27,535 nt of DNA from Cloacimonetes bacterium UBA6081 (GCA_002428685.1 DIXL01000085.1:5557-33091); one strand, 5' to 3'. Positions 14,644-24,103 are shown, counted from the stretch's first letter. Notes: a model not told the origin generated them from the letters alone. Program-made: numbers and translations.

Positions 14644-16313
14644 AATCCTGAAACAGAATCGGACACATACCCGCTGATTCCGCCAATGTAAACCGAGTTA
14701 TATTCATAAGCACCCATATCCACAGCTCTGGGGCCTCCAGAGTAACCGCTGGATATCCTTTTGTGATATCTGATATCGAAAGCAGGTAGATCGGGAAGGT
14801 AAGCCCCCGCATCTATGCAGGGAGAACCTTGAATTAAACTGTAATCACCACCCAGAGAATCAGCAAACATAGGATCTGCTACAATGTTTCCCCCTGCATC
14901 AATTATATAATCGGTATATCCGAAGGGAAGATTGAAACAGTTGCTTCCATAGTTAATGGGGTGCTCTGCATCTGAGCCATTGGAAGGAGCAGAATCCATA
15001 TCAAAATAGACGTTGTTATAGAAAACTGACTCTCCCGGAATAGTATTTAAACTATATGTATAGTTGCCAAATCCTGTAATCGTATTATTGAACACCAGAG
15101 GATGGCTGTCAAATACATAAAATGCTTGGGTCCAATACAAACTATCGGGATTGATGCTTCTGATTAGATTATTGAAAATCCTCATTTCACCGTCTTGATA
15201 TTGAGTGTTAGATCTCACTTCAAAGGCCATTTGATAACTGGTTTCAATAATGTTATTATAAATATAGGTGTTCGGAGCATGTGCTGGATATGAATTGATC
15301 TTTACAGATCCATGAAGATAATTATCAGAAATGTGGATATCACCCAATCCGTCCCCACCGAGCCTAATCGGGTCCGTTGGAGTTAATTTGATTATTTTGT
15401 TCCTTCTGGCGTAAGCATAATCAGTACTCCTTTGAGAAGTGCAACCCAAGCTACCATAACCATTTAACAATAACAGATTCCCGTAAGCTGAATAAATGCC
15501 GAAATCTGACCACGGCTCTCTGATCTCATATTCTGAGGTATTGTCAGCATCCGTATCGTCAAAGATACTATTAAGATAGAGAACATTTGTGTGGTATCCC
15601 CCCATACTCTTACTCGGGTTTCCGCTAAAATAACATCTTGCCATTGTGCAATAATAATACGCTTCAGGATTGTTTTGTTCGTTTACACCTATTGAAACAT
15701 AAGCAGGGGGTCCTTCGGGATAGGTATCGTTCTCAGAGTAGAATTTACAACGAAAGACCACGAAGTCTTCCATGAGATTTTCGGATCTAAGCCCCAAATA
15801 GTTATTATAGAAAATGCAATCACGTAAATACATGAAACCGTTGTTAAAATGCAGTGCTGCAAACGAGCGAGTGTAATAATCAACGTAACACATGTAGGTT
15901 CTGTTAAATTTGCAGTATTTAAAGGACGACATAGAGGAACTCTCATCCATGTAAATCCCACCCCAGCGATAATAAAAAGTGTTATCACTGTGCACATCGA
16001 AAGTGATAGGTGATTGTTCAGTTCCAATAGCAACTATTTTACCATAAACCACAATCATCTTGGCTAAGGGTTCGGTATTATTATCCCAGTCGAAATATTC
16101 GTTAAAGTTCTTATGAGCCCCATACACCCTAATTTCTGTCCCAGGTTCAATCGTCAGGGTTACACCAGCATCTATATACAAAAAAGATGTAACTATATAT
16201 GGGTTATCTGCGGGAGTCCAAGTAGTATTTTGGGTAATATGTCCACCTACTTCAATCGCAAACATTGCAATAGTGCAGTATGCCATTAGTAACAATAGTA
16301 TTAGCTGTTTCAT
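14130..16313 (-). CDS. Secreted right-handed beta-helix protein with C-terminal sorting-type domain (paralog B)
   Basis: A 727-residue exported protein, paralog of the 714-residue protein downstream. The signal peptide is MKQLILLLLMAYCTIAMFA. The start of the mature part (EVGGHITQNTTW, TLTIEPGTEIRV, MIVVYGKIVAIGT) matches paralog A and is typical of beta-helix proteins that open with an N-terminal cap. PbH1-like turns continue to about 515. A carboxypeptidase regulatory-like sandwich (GGISGYVSDSVSGLPVDCAK onward) and a FlgD/Por-type CTD (NYPNPFNPNTTFSF, ASGLYFAKLEQG, LMLLK) follow. GAGG lies 6 nt before the ATG. It follows the ~1650-residue gene by 79 bp holding a perfect hairpin, so the three genes may form one transcript. 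Possible roles are adhesion or polysaccharide binding/cleavage; no catalytic motif was seen. Confidence 0.85.
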   Translation of the reverse strand: MKQLILLLLMAYCTIAMFAIEVGGHITQNTTWTPADNPYIVTSFLYIDAGVTLTIEPGTEIRVYGAHKNFNEYFDWDNNTEPLAKMIVVYGKIVAIGTEQSPITFDVHSDNTFYYRWGGIYMDESSSMSSFKYCKFNRTYMCYVDYYTRSFAALHFNNGFMYLRDCIFYNNYLGLRSENLMEDFVVFRCKFYSENDTYPEGPPAYVSIGVNEQNNPEAYYYCTMARCYFSGNPSKSMGGYHTNVLYLNSIFDDTDADNTSEYEIREPWSDFGIYSAYGNLLLLNGYGSLGCTSQRSTDYAYARRNKIIKLTPTDPIRLGGDGLGDIHISDNYLHGSVKINSYPAHAPNTYIYNNIIETSYQMAFEVRSNTQYQDGEMRIFNNLIRSINPDSLYWTQAFYVFDSHPLVFNNTITGFGNYTYSLNTIPGESVFYNNVYFDMDSAPSNGSDAEHPINYGSNCFNLPFGYTDYIIDAGGNIVADPMFADSLGGDYSLIQGSPCIDAGAYLPDLPAFDIRYHKRISSGYSGGPRAVDMGAYEYNSVYIGGISGYVSDSVSGLPVDCAKIEIMGKLPEFSDTLGCFPYPCGAGTYTVKVSRWDYEDLIIPNVVVVEGEDTILNIPLQRSDVATEDQSTPPVSNSLSLSNYPNPFNPNTTFSFILPQTGDTKLSIYNIKGQKVKTLTSAKLVQGHHSLVWNSCDDRGKPLASGLYFAKLEQGTQVKVHKLMLLK

Positions 16314-16328
16314 TATTGCCTCACAATG

Positions 16329-16356
16329 CCCTGCTCCGGAGAAATCCGGAGCAGGG
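16329..16356. repeat. Perfect 12-bp stem intergenic hairpin
   Basis: CCCTGCTCCGGA (16329-16340), loop GAAA and TCCGGAGCAGGG (16345-16356). It starts 36 nt beyond the stop of the ~1650-residue gene and ends 15 nt before the ATG of paralog B, close to its ribosome-binding site. No U-run follows in the minus-strand transcript. Its position mirrors the hairpin at 13581-13609 although the sequences differ. Confidence 0.75.
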
Positions 16357-16392
16357 TACAGGTTCTACACAAAGGGTAAGCAATTGTGCTGT

Positions 16393-19300
16393 TCATTTTA
16401 AGAGTGTCATTTTTCTAATCTTATTCTTTCCATCATGCTCAATACGAATGAAGTATAAACCGGAACCTACTAATCGGTTTGAAGCATCGGTGCCATTCCA
16501 TTTGATGCTGTGATTTCCGGCAAGCAATTTATCTTTCACGAGCTCTTTCACTTTTTGTCCTTTAATATTATAGATACTTACGTTCACCATTCCATCGGTA
16601 GGAATGCTAAATTTTATGGAAGTTGATGGGTTGAAAGGATTGGGATAGTTGGCATCCAGTGTCAATGCCCTTGGGACTTGAGCTTGTCCATTTGAGGCCG
16701 ATAAAGTTGATCCCAGATCTTGCATAAACAGGATATAACTCTGGAAATCAGGAGTATGGATACTAATATCCGGCAAAGATTTTGTTCCTGATTGAGCCAG
16801 ACTCAGATAGCAATATGCTTGATCAATCAGAGCAAACAATGAATCTGCCACAGTTTCGGGGTTATCAATTATCAATTGCAGACGACTGATAGCAGTGGCA
16901 TAATCTTCTAATTTGATTATGCACTTGGTTTTAATCTCTTCCTTTTTAATGTAGATTTCCAAATTATCGTCGGTTATGGTCATATCCAAATAAGATTTCA
17001 ATTGATTCCAATCTGCTGATGAAGTTCTGGTAGCAAGAAATAGATAATCCAATGCGAGCTTAGTGAGGGTGGAATCAGGATAGGTTTCTATAGCAAGTTT
17101 CATGGTGGCAATCGATTGATCAAAAAGCCCTTGGTAAAACTCTGATAATCCTTGAGCAATCAGATCTGATAGGGGATTAATAATTGCCGGATCAAAGATA
17201 TAAGCTCGGAAACTTGGATAGAATCTATGCTGAGCAGTTATGGGTAAAGGGTAGATGGGATTCCCTCGAACATCTGCACTGGGTATTCCCGGTCCTGTTG
17301 TTAGATTTGCCAGGACATACTTGTCCCAAGATGAAATGTTGGATAAGGGATCCATAGGATAGTGTCCTGTTTCAAGATACTGATTGTCGGTGATATTGTT
17401 TAGTGGAGTTATATCTTGATAAGTTGCTGTTGCACTGAGAGAAGCTGCATCTCCAATTAATTCTGCGCCACAATTGTTAAGAAATTCATTGAGCCTAAAT
17501 CCGTGATAAAAATTGTCTGGACTGGGAAGCCAAGAATAAGCCTTCATCAACATTCCATGCCCAATCAAATTGGTTAAGGTGTTCCCAATAATATCAGCCT
17601 CAGAATCAACAGCCCAAATACCCAGCCCAGGGTAGTCGTTAATAATGTGTGTTCCCGTAAAAGAGTTGCCATAAATTAGAGTTTTACACTCAGCACCATG
17701 AGCAGAATGTTCGAGCATGATTCCAGCTTTTTCTTGATTAGTAAACTGGCATGGAGAATCAGCAGTTGGAGTATTTGTATCGTTGTAATATCCACCAATT
17801 CTCAAGACAGATTCCAAAGCAAAAATCCCGTAAACATTAGCATAGAAATTACTACCATTTATGTCTGCTTGGGAGCACCTACGTAATGCGATTGCTGTGG
17901 TGTTTTTCTGGTTATTATCGTTTTCATTCCCAAAAGTGCAACTGCTTACAATTGTTTTGAATGTATTGGGTAATGTGTGGGGCTGGAATGAATCTTCAAG
18001 AAATACACCATATGTGCTTTTTGTAAAACCGCAATTACTAATTGTAATCAAGGGTACTTGGTCGTCCACAATAGAGTGATAAATACCATACATACAATTC
18101 ACATAGTTATTCCATTGGTAGGAGGGATTGTTTGCCTTGCTGACTTCAATCCTGTTTATCCCTTCGATATCGCTGTTTAGCAGCATAAAGTCTGTACTAA
18201 TATTTATCATAGTTTTGATGTATATCCCATCCCACCTCAATTGATTGGGGTGAGTTGATGAGATATGTAGATTTGAAAGCTTGCGTAGATTGATTGTGTC
18301 AACCCCCTCGATTTTCCCATACGCGTCAGTAATAATCCTATCACCGTGGAAGGTAGAGCTTAAACCATCAGGATCTGGTTTATAGCCGGTGATATAAACA
18401 TTTTCTGAGAACTTGATGGTTCCGAAGGTAGCCTCCTCTGGTTGGTTCGCAAGCAATTGCGCACCATTCTGATACTGGCTATCACCTCCGTTCAGGTTTA
18501 CATGTGAGTTATCATTGAAAAGCAGAGTAGCTCCGTCAGATACCATGCACACCCCCGAACCAAGGACATTCACGGTTCCGTAAACAGGATAATTAAACAC
18601 AGAACCAGGATTCCCTGCAAAGTTTAGGGTAGTATTATCTATCGTAAGCTGGGCATGGGCTGGATTGGCCATTCCATCATAGCCTATGTGAAATTGATTG
18701 TGGACGGTAGCATCATGGTTGTATCCATTGTATTGTGGGATTCGGATAAATAGATGCCCATAAGAAGCTTGGTTATTAATTTTCAAGATGCTAAGCGGAG
18801 CATCAGTGTAATATATGTCAACCAAAACGCAGTCATTGATATAAACATTCCCACGGTTTTGCAGCCAACCTATCCTGGCTGAAACGTTAGTGGATCCGGT
18901 ATAGGGATTCAGCGAGAGGAATTCTACTATTGCTGCTGATTTAACAATCATAGCTTTAATATTGAATGACGCAGCAGAAAGGTTTGGTCCTTTGAATTTT
19001 GCCCTGCTGTCATCTGTGATGTCGATATTATAATTTACAATAAACTTACTGGTGCCTGAACCATTTTCATCCACCTGGATATGAACAATGTTTATGGGGC
19101 TGTTACAGGTGGCACGGTTAGTTCGCAGGACGCTGCCGTCACCGAGAGTAAGGGTGGCTCCATCCATAATTTCCACCGTGTCGCTTACATAGACAGTTAC
19201 TCCTTCTCCAATCTTTAATCTGGCACCAGGGTGAATGCGGATTCCATTATAGAAGAGGGGATAGTTTGCAGTAAGGATTGTGTCACCCTCTGTCCAAAAG

Positions 19301-21387
19301 ACATCAAGAATAGGCTTATCTCCCAAGAATATTTCCCCCATTTCGATATCAATATTCTCAAATTGAGATGTTGTCCAGGGGCCGGAACCTGTCCCTCTAA
19401 TAAGGGTAACTGTGTAACTGGGATGCTTTAAAAGGTTATGAAATACTCCTTGGTAAACTGGAAAGGGAGGGAATTCATCGTAGGTTGCCTCTGTTTCTAT
19501 GGCAGTTTTTCCGTAGGCATTTGCGTAGATGAAAGCGGTGGGGACGTCCGTTGGGTTGGCGTTTACAGTAAAGCTTGGCTGGATTTCGTATTTTACCACA
19601 TTGTCTTTGCCCTTTTGAAATTTACTGTAGCCAAGAGGGGGATTAACGGATTCTTTCTCATGGTAAGGTTCTCCAAATGGCCCCACACTTGAGACGACGG
19701 GCATAAACTCTCTATAAGAAGTTATACTGCCATGCTCATCTCCAAACAACAAATTTAGGCATCCCATGTCAGTTAGATAGGGCGTGATTCCACCCCATGA
19801 TCTTTGGGTAACACATTCTTGGTCAAAGCTGTCGTGAGTTACCACAGTATACATATAGTTAGTCGTAACATAGGAGATTCCGATCCTTTCGTTGGGAGCC
19901 ATTGCTTCTTGTGCTGGATAATAGGCTGGTTGTGGGGCAAAATTGTTTATTGTTGCGATAACAGACCTGTTTAGGTCTGCCCTTTCCAGCAAAGCTGCAT
20001 GATTACTAAAATATGTGTAATGATTTTCCTGCAAATCTAAAATCACAGGATCTTCAAATTGCAGCGGGTCAAAATGAAGAGAGCCTGCGAAACCATTAAA
20101 CTCATACTTCTTAACGTAATAATCAATACTGGAATCACGGAAAAAGTATATACCTTTATACCTATCTGTGAGTGTTGTGCCCTTATATCCCATTGTTTGG
20201 AGATTTTCAAACACAATTTTCTCCATTTCGTAGTTCAGATTAGGCCGTGAATACTGAGATAGGTAATCATACCGTGGCTCAATATCATCGATATTTTCAT
20301 AATTATCATCTATCGCACCGGTAAAATATATATGACCGGAGTTATCTACCAAAGGTGCCGTCCAACAGTTATTAAACTGCGGTGGGTCAATATTTATGTA
20401 TCTGGCCAGTAACAAGGGATCAATCTCAAACATTTTGTTTTCTTTACTAACCAGGTAAAGACGCCTCTCGTCCTCATCTGCGGTATCGAACGTTAAGGGT
20501 GCAATAAAATGATCGTCATCTAACATATCTGTTATCAGTGGTATCGTTTCGAGCAGTTCACCATTAATAGCATTTATCACAAACAGCGAATGCAGCCCCA
20601 CAACATAAAGAGTATTTCCGATAAGAGTGGGGGTTGCCATGTATTCCAGCCTATAACCATTTGTAACAAAATCTCTTTCCGCCGACCTTAGGTTAATAGT
20701 CCAATTACATACTGCACTTTCTTCCACAAAATCTGATCCTATGGATAGAAGTGTTCCGCTTTTATTTAGCAGAATTATCCGGTTGTGATGCGGTGAATTG
20801 TATTTATACAAAACGGGGCTTGCCCAAAAGCCGGACGCTCCACCTATACGTTGCTGTGCCTCAACTGCTGAAAAATTGGTTTGGATGTTTGTGATATCCA
20901 CAGGATTATAACTTGATATACAATCCTCCGCCAAACCCAGATTATCCTGCTGCATATATACATGCGTCCTGTTTTCTATACGCCATTCGGTAGTGCTATT
21001 AAATACTGTAAACCTTAATACTACAGCCACTTTCCCCAAAGGTGTAGATGGGGTATCAGCGTAAATATAATTGTCCAAACCGAAGGTGGCGGCAAAAAAG
21101 CTTTGCTCATCTGCTTCGTTTACTGCAATAACGTTACGGATGCGGTCTGGCCATAAAAACTGCGCAGTTGCATCTGGGGTTGGTCCATCGAAGCGATAAG
21201 AGTGGCTGCTATCACGGTAAACATCACTATTGTCCAAAACGATTTCATGGATTCTCCTAAGACTTACTATCGTTTTACAGAAAATGTGTTCCTTGATAAA
21301 ATTGGTAGATCGGTTCAGCAAGAAACAACGAGCAAGTAAAGACATTGAAACAGGTGTGGGAATTAAGTAAAGATTCCTCACACTCAT
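16393..21387 (-). CDS. Giant secreted beta-propeller/beta-helix protein, with a frame-disrupted 5' end
   Basis: The open frame gives 1664 residues. Residues ~190-350 have PQQ/quinoprotein-like propeller repeats (ILLNKSGTLLSIG, PTLIGNTLYVVG, APLVDNSGHIYFTG). Residues ~700-1340 are beta-helix-like (HPGARLKIGEGVTVYV, DGATLTLGDGSVL, NSFTGTHIIND). Residues ~1410-1560 are helical and TPR-like (GLFDQSIATMKLAIETYPDS). The last ~85 are a FlgD/Por-type CTD (NYPNPFNPSTSIKF, IYNIKGQKVKEL, SGLYFIRIEHDG, TLLK). The frame's own N-terminus (MSVRNLYLIPT...) is no signal peptide and lacks a Shine-Dalgarno site. A proper AGGAG plus signal peptide begins at 21248 in another frame and ends at 21120, so the gene probably starts there and carries a frameshift near 21155-21159. 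Stop is TGA. Confidence 0.75.
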   Translation of the reverse strand: MSVRNLYLIPTPVSMSLLARCFLLNRSTNFIKEHIFCKTIVSLRRIHEIVLDNSDVYRDSSHSYRFDGPTPDATAQFLWPDRIRNVIAVNEADEQSFFAATFGLDNYIYADTPSTPLGKVAVVLRFTVFNSTTEWRIENRTHVYMQQDNLGLAEDCISSYNPVDITNIQTNFSAVEAQQRIGGASGFWASPVLYKYNSPHHNRIILLNKSGTLLSIGSDFVEESAVCNWTINLRSAERDFVTNGYRLEYMATPTLIGNTLYVVGLHSLFVINAINGELLETIPLITDMLDDDHFIAPLTFDTADEDERRLYLVSKENKMFEIDPLLLARYINIDPPQFNNCWTAPLVDNSGHIYFTGAIDDNYENIDDIEPRYDYLSQYSRPNLNYEMEKIVFENLQTMGYKGTTLTDRYKGIYFFRDSSIDYYVKKYEFNGFAGSLHFDPLQFEDPVILDLQENHYTYFSNHAALLERADLNRSVIATINNFAPQPAYYPAQEAMAPNERIGISYVTTNYMYTVVTHDSFDQECVTQRSWGGITPYLTDMGCLNLLFGDEHGSITSYREFMPVVSSVGPFGEPYHEKESVNPPLGYSKFQKGKDNVVKYEIQPSFTVNANPTDVPTAFIYANAYGKTAIETEATYDEFPPFPVYQGVFHNLLKHPSYTVTLIRGTGSGPWTTSQFENIDIEMGEIFLGDKPILDVFWTEGDTILTANYPLFYNGIRIHPGARLKIGEGVTVYVSDTVEIMDGATLTLGDGSVLRTNRATCNSPINIVHIQVDENGSGTSKFIVNYNIDITDDSRAKFKGPNLSAASFNIKAMIVKSAAIVEFLSLNPYTGSTNVSARIGWLQNRGNVYINDCVLVDIYYTDAPLSILKINNQASYGHLFIRIPQYNGYNHDATVHNQFHIGYDGMANPAHAQLTIDNTTLNFAGNPGSVFNYPVYGTVNVLGSGVCMVSDGATLLFNDNSHVNLNGGDSQYQNGAQLLANQPEEATFGTIKFSENVYITGYKPDPDGLSSTFHGDRIITDAYGKIEGVDTINLRKLSNLHISSTHPNQLRWDGIYIKTMINISTDFMLLNSDIEGINRIEVSKANNPSYQWNNYVNCMYGIYHSIVDDQVPLITISNCGFTKSTYGVFLEDSFQPHTLPNTFKTIVSSCTFGNENDNNQKNTTAIALRRCSQADINGSNFYANVYGIFALESVLRIGGYYNDTNTPTADSPCQFTNQEKAGIMLEHSAHGAECKTLIYGNSFTGTHIINDYPGLGIWAVDSEADIIGNTLTNLIGHGMLMKAYSWLPSPDNFYHGFRLNEFLNNCGAELIGDAASLSATATYQDITPLNNITDNQYLETGHYPMDPLSNISSWDKYVLANLTTGPGIPSADVRGNPIYPLPITAQHRFYPSFRAYIFDPAIINPLSDLIAQGLSEFYQGLFDQSIATMKLAIETYPDSTLTKLALDYLFLATRTSSADWNQLKSYLDMTITDDNLEIYIKKEEIKTKCIIKLEDYATAISRLQLIIDNPETVADSLFALIDQAYCYLSLAQSGTKSLPDISIHTPDFQSYILFMQDLGSTLSASNGQAQVPRALTLDANYPNPFNPSTSIKFSIPTDGMVNVSIYNIKGQKVKELVKDKLLAGNHSIKWNGTDASNRLVGSGLYFIRIEHDGKNKIRKMTLLK
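21120..21248 (-). CDS. Out-of-frame signal-peptide start of the giant secreted protein
   Basis: A 42-codon frame begins at ATG 21248 with AGGAG 5 nt upstream (21254-21258) and reads MKSFWTIVMFTVIAATLIAS, a textbook signal peptide, then MDQPQMQLRSFYGQ and stops at 21120. Adding one T to the T5 run at 21155-21159 (coding strand), or a -1 slip there, would read ...MQLRSFLWPDRIRNVIAV and continue into the 1664-residue frame. I take it as the true 5' end of that gene. Whether the break is a sequencing error, a mutation or a programmed slip cannot be told from one sequence. Confidence 0.7.
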   Translation of the reverse strand: MKSFWTIVMFTVIAATLIASMDQPQMQLRSFYGQTASVTLLQ

Positions 21388-21440
21388 CTAAAAACCAGTT
21401 ACTATTAAGTAGCTGAGCTTGGTATCAGACAATCTATATC

Positions 21441-21469
21441 TTTATAATGTGGACTAAATTAGGAGACAA
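21441..21469 (-). promoter_or_regulatory. Candidate sigma-70 promoter for the giant secreted protein gene
   Basis: Minus strand TTGTCT (complement of 21464-21469) is followed after 17 bp by TATAAA (complement of 21441-21446), which matches 5 of 6 of the -10 consensus. Transcription would begin about 185 bp before ATG 21248, leaving a fairly long leader that includes the out-of-frame ATG at 21387. Confidence 0.4.
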
Positions 21470-21473
21470 GGCA

Positions 21474-21502
21474 ATAAAACAATTACTCTGCTTAGCTGTC
21501 AA
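21474..21502 (-). promoter_or_regulatory. Second candidate sigma-70 promoter, upstream
   Basis: Minus strand perfect TTGACA (complement of 21497-21502), a 17-bp spacer and TTTTAT (complement of 21474-21479, 4 of 6). It lies in tandem with the previous candidate and faces the same gene; either or both may act. Confidence 0.4.
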
Positions 21503-21696
21503 TAAGTTTTTTTTCTTACTCTCAATTAGGAAACGTAAATAGTTTAATTCGGCCTAAGCCGCTATAAACATCTTGCCCGCCCAACTTCCTTTACCAGAGT
21601 TAGTAAACAGCCAAATATATATCGTCTAAGCAAATCTACCATTTTCATATTGATTTTCTGCTTGTAAACCACAATGCTTGTTAAGTCAATTGAGTA

Positions 21697-21869
21697 ACGG
21701 ATTGGACAAATTAAACGGACTAACATAGATTTTTTACTAATAATGAGGGACATAGGCCATTTGAAAGTAGTGTTACGTTTATGGACACTGATCCGATTTA
21801 ATTACCTTCCAAACAGAATTATTATTACCTCTTATCCGTTTTAATCTGTAAAAAATCCGTCCAATCCGT
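21697..21869. repeat. ACGGATTGGAC inverted repeat with degenerate AATCCGT units
   Basis: ACGGATTGGAC at 21697-21707 is repeated exactly, inverted, as GTCCAATCCGT at 21859-21869, bounding 173 bp. Inward from each end are further diverged copies: ACGGAC at 21715-21720, and AATCCGT-like units starting near 21833, 21843, 21854 and 21863, about 10 bp apart. The layout suggests a small palindromic mobile repeat or an array of protein-binding half sites. No target duplication was recognised. Confidence 0.5.
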
Positions 21870-21944
21870 GTTACCATTCTTTTTGGTGAATATGCTTGCT
21901 TAGCCATACATTGACAAGAATTCCTGCTAAATAATTCTGGCTCT

Positions 21945-24050
21945 ATGATAGATAAGCAAACTAACCAAGAAAAGGATTTGCATAGCAGCATAAAATTTTT
22001 AAAGGGTGTGGGAGAAAACCGTGCTCGTTTATTGGGAAAATTAGGCATTGTCAGTATCCTGGATTTAATGGAGTTTTTTCCCAAGGCTTATATAAGTCGC
22101 AAGCTTAATCCAGCTTTATTCGAGCTAAAACCAGGTGATATCCTGGCTTTTACCGCACAGATATCGTGGGTGGATATCCGCAATTCCGCCAAAGGTAAAC
22201 CGATTTTGAACGTGGGGGTAAACGATAGTAAAGTGGGTTTAATCTGTTCCTGGTTCAGCTTTCCCGCTGTTTATGAAAAGTTATTTACACCCGGACGTCT
22301 TATTTGGTTAAGTGGGATGCTTACGGAATACAATGGCCAATTGCAACTTATTCATCCCGAGTTTGAATTGCTGGATGATGAAAGCGAAGTGGAAGATGAT
22401 TTCTGGAAAATGCGGGAAGTATTGCCCGTTTATCCGCTAACCGAGGGTATTACGCAAAAACTGATGCGTCGATTGGTTTACAATGCCTTTTCCCTGTATT
22501 CGGCATTTATAGAAGAAAAACTGCCTGATACTCTGCTACATAAATACAGTTTTTTAGACCGTAAAACCGCCTTACAAAAGATGCATTTCGCCCTGAATAC
22601 GAAAGAAGTAGAAAAGAATCGTCGCCGTTTTGTCTATGAAGAGTTTTTTTACTCTCAATTACTGTGGGCCAGGCATAAAGCTTTTCACAGCAAAGTGAAC
22701 CATGGAATTGATTTTATTAACAAAAAGCAGCTTACGTCTGCTCTTTATAAAAAGCTGCCTTTCCAGCTTACGGCCGGCCAGAAAAAAGCATTAAGAGAGT
22801 TATTTGCAGATATGTGCAGTGCAAAGCAGATGAGCCGTTTAATCCAAGGCGATGTGGGCTGCGGAAAGACCGTGGTAGCTCTGTTTTGCATGCTGCTTGT
22901 AGTAGAAAATGGCTATCAGGCAGTCATTATGGCTCCCACCGAGATTTTGGCCGAACAGCATTTTGAAACTATAACCAAGTTATTGGATGGTTTTGATACT
23001 ACGGTCGTGTTGCTGAAAGGCGGAGTTTATAAGGGAAAAAATCAGATTAAAGATGACATAGCCAATTGTAATGCTCAGATTGTAATTGGAACCCATGCCC
23101 TGCTCCAAAAAGATATCAGTTTTGGCAAATTGGGTTTTGTGTGCATAGATGAACAGCATCGCTTCGGGGTGGAACAGCGTGCCCGCTTGGCCAGAATGGC
23201 TTTGCATCCGGATTTATTGTATCTTTCTGCCACACCTATCCCCCGTTCATTGGCCATGACAGTGTACGGAGATTTGGATTTTAGCATAATTGGCGACCTT
23301 CCTCCAACCCGAAAACCTGTTTTAACATTTATCCGCTCTTCCACAAAGATAGAACTGGTTTATTCTGAAGTGCGCAAGGAACTTCTTGCCGGAAAACAGG
23401 TTTACATTGTTTGTCCTTTGGTGGAAGAGAGTGATAAAATCGCTTTATTGGATGCTACAAACCTTTTCAATTTCATCACCAAGAAAGTATTTCCAGAATA
23501 TACTACAGCCCTCTTACATGGCCGCATGACCTCCAAGGAAAAAGACCAGATTATGCACAGCTTTAAAGCAGGAGAAATAAAGATACTTGTCTCTACGACT
23601 GTAATTGAAGTAGGAGTGGATGTTCCCAATGCCAGCATAATGATAGTAGAGCACGCTGAACGTTTTGGCCTTGCTCAGTTACACCAGTTGCGTGGCAGAG
23701 TAGGCCGGGGTAGTGCGCAATCATTTTGTTATCTGATCGAACATCAGCCACTTAACAAGGTTGCCAGAGAACGGCTTTCTACAATGGCTCGAACCACAGA
23801 TGGCTTTGTGATAGCAGAAAAAGACCTGGTACTACGTGGTCCCGGTGAGTTCTTTGGTTTTGAACAATCCGGTATGCCCCAATTCCGTTTTGCTAACATA
23901 GTGCGAGATCAGGATATCTTGTTGTTGGCACGCACTGATGCCTGTAAATTAATCGCAGAAGACAGCAGTTTTGAGCTTCCTGAAAATAAACTTATAAAAA
24001 AGCTTTACAACCAGCAATACGCTAATAAAGAAGAACTTATCCTATATTAA
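21945..24050 (+). CDS. recG: ATP-dependent DNA helicase RecG
   Basis: Remodels stalled replication forks and Holliday junctions. The 701-residue protein has the family order. An N-terminal helical part (FLKGVGENRARLLGKLGI) is followed by the wedge/OB domain to about 190. Helicase motif I is GDVGCGKT (302-309) and motif II is DEQH (402-405). Motif III (LSATPIPRSLAMTVYGDLD), motif VI (QLRGRVGRG) and the C-terminal TRG-type segment LRGPGEFFGFEQSG close it, as in RecG and Mfd. Length is typical (680-770). The ATG at 21945 gives the expected N-terminus but has only a weak Shine-Dalgarno match. It faces away from the secreted-protein cluster and is followed after 78 bp by the protease gene, which has its own promoter. 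Confidence 0.96.
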   Translation: MIDKQTNQEKDLHSSIKFLKGVGENRARLLGKLGIVSILDLMEFFPKAYISRKLNPALFELKPGDILAFTAQISWVDIRNSAKGKPILNVGVNDSKVGLICSWFSFPAVYEKLFTPGRLIWLSGMLTEYNGQLQLIHPEFELLDDESEVEDDFWKMREVLPVYPLTEGITQKLMRRLVYNAFSLYSAFIEEKLPDTLLHKYSFLDRKTALQKMHFALNTKEVEKNRRRFVYEEFFYSQLLWARHKAFHSKVNHGIDFINKKQLTSALYKKLPFQLTAGQKKALRELFADMCSAKQMSRLIQGDVGCGKTVVALFCMLLVVENGYQAVIMAPTEILAEQHFETITKLLDGFDTTVVLLKGGVYKGKNQIKDDIANCNAQIVIGTHALLQKDISFGKLGFVCIDEQHRFGVEQRARLARMALHPDLLYLSATPIPRSLAMTVYGDLDFSIIGDLPPTRKPVLTFIRSSTKIELVYSEVRKELLAGKQVYIVCPLVEESDKIALLDATNLFNFITKKVFPEYTTALLHGRMTSKEKDQIMHSFKAGEIKILVSTTVIEVGVDVPNASIMIVEHAERFGLAQLHQLRGRVGRGSAQSFCYLIEHQPLNKVARERLSTMARTTDGFVIAEKDLVLRGPGEFFGFEQSGMPQFRFANIVRDQDILLLARTDACKLIAEDSSFELPENKLIKKLYNQQYANKEELILY

Positions 24051-24074
24051 TGTCCTTACCCTGCAAAAAAGGGT

Positions 24075-24103
24075 TTGACGAAATGAACCCCTTCACATTA
24101 TAT
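24075..24103 (+). promoter_or_regulatory. Sigma-70 promoter of the secreted protease gene
   Basis: TTGACG (24075-24080), a 17-bp spacer and TTATAT (24098-24103). Expected transcription start is about 24110, some 20 bp before ATG 24129. The -10 overlaps the in-frame ATG at 24102, which argues that 24102 is not the translation start. Confidence 0.6.

Larger units (their letters stand above)
21388..21944. other. Divergent intergenic region between the giant secreted protein gene and recG
   Basis: 557 bp without a credible gene. It contains two leftward promoter candidates (21441-21502) and the ACGGATTGGAC inverted repeat with degenerate AATCCGT units (21697-21869). A TTGACA at 21911-21916 points toward recG but has no acceptable -10 at the right distance. 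Short open frames here have no ribosome-binding site or protein-like composition. Confidence 0.55.

Noticed and set aside
21833..21869. Possible CRISPR-like array from AATCCGT units
   Set aside because: The units are only ~7 bp, degenerate and about 10 bp apart, with no spacer-repeat structure and no cas genes.
21911..21944. recG promoter at TTGACA 21911-21916
   Set aside because: No -10-like hexamer stands 16-18 bp downstream; the only TATGAT overlaps the start codon.
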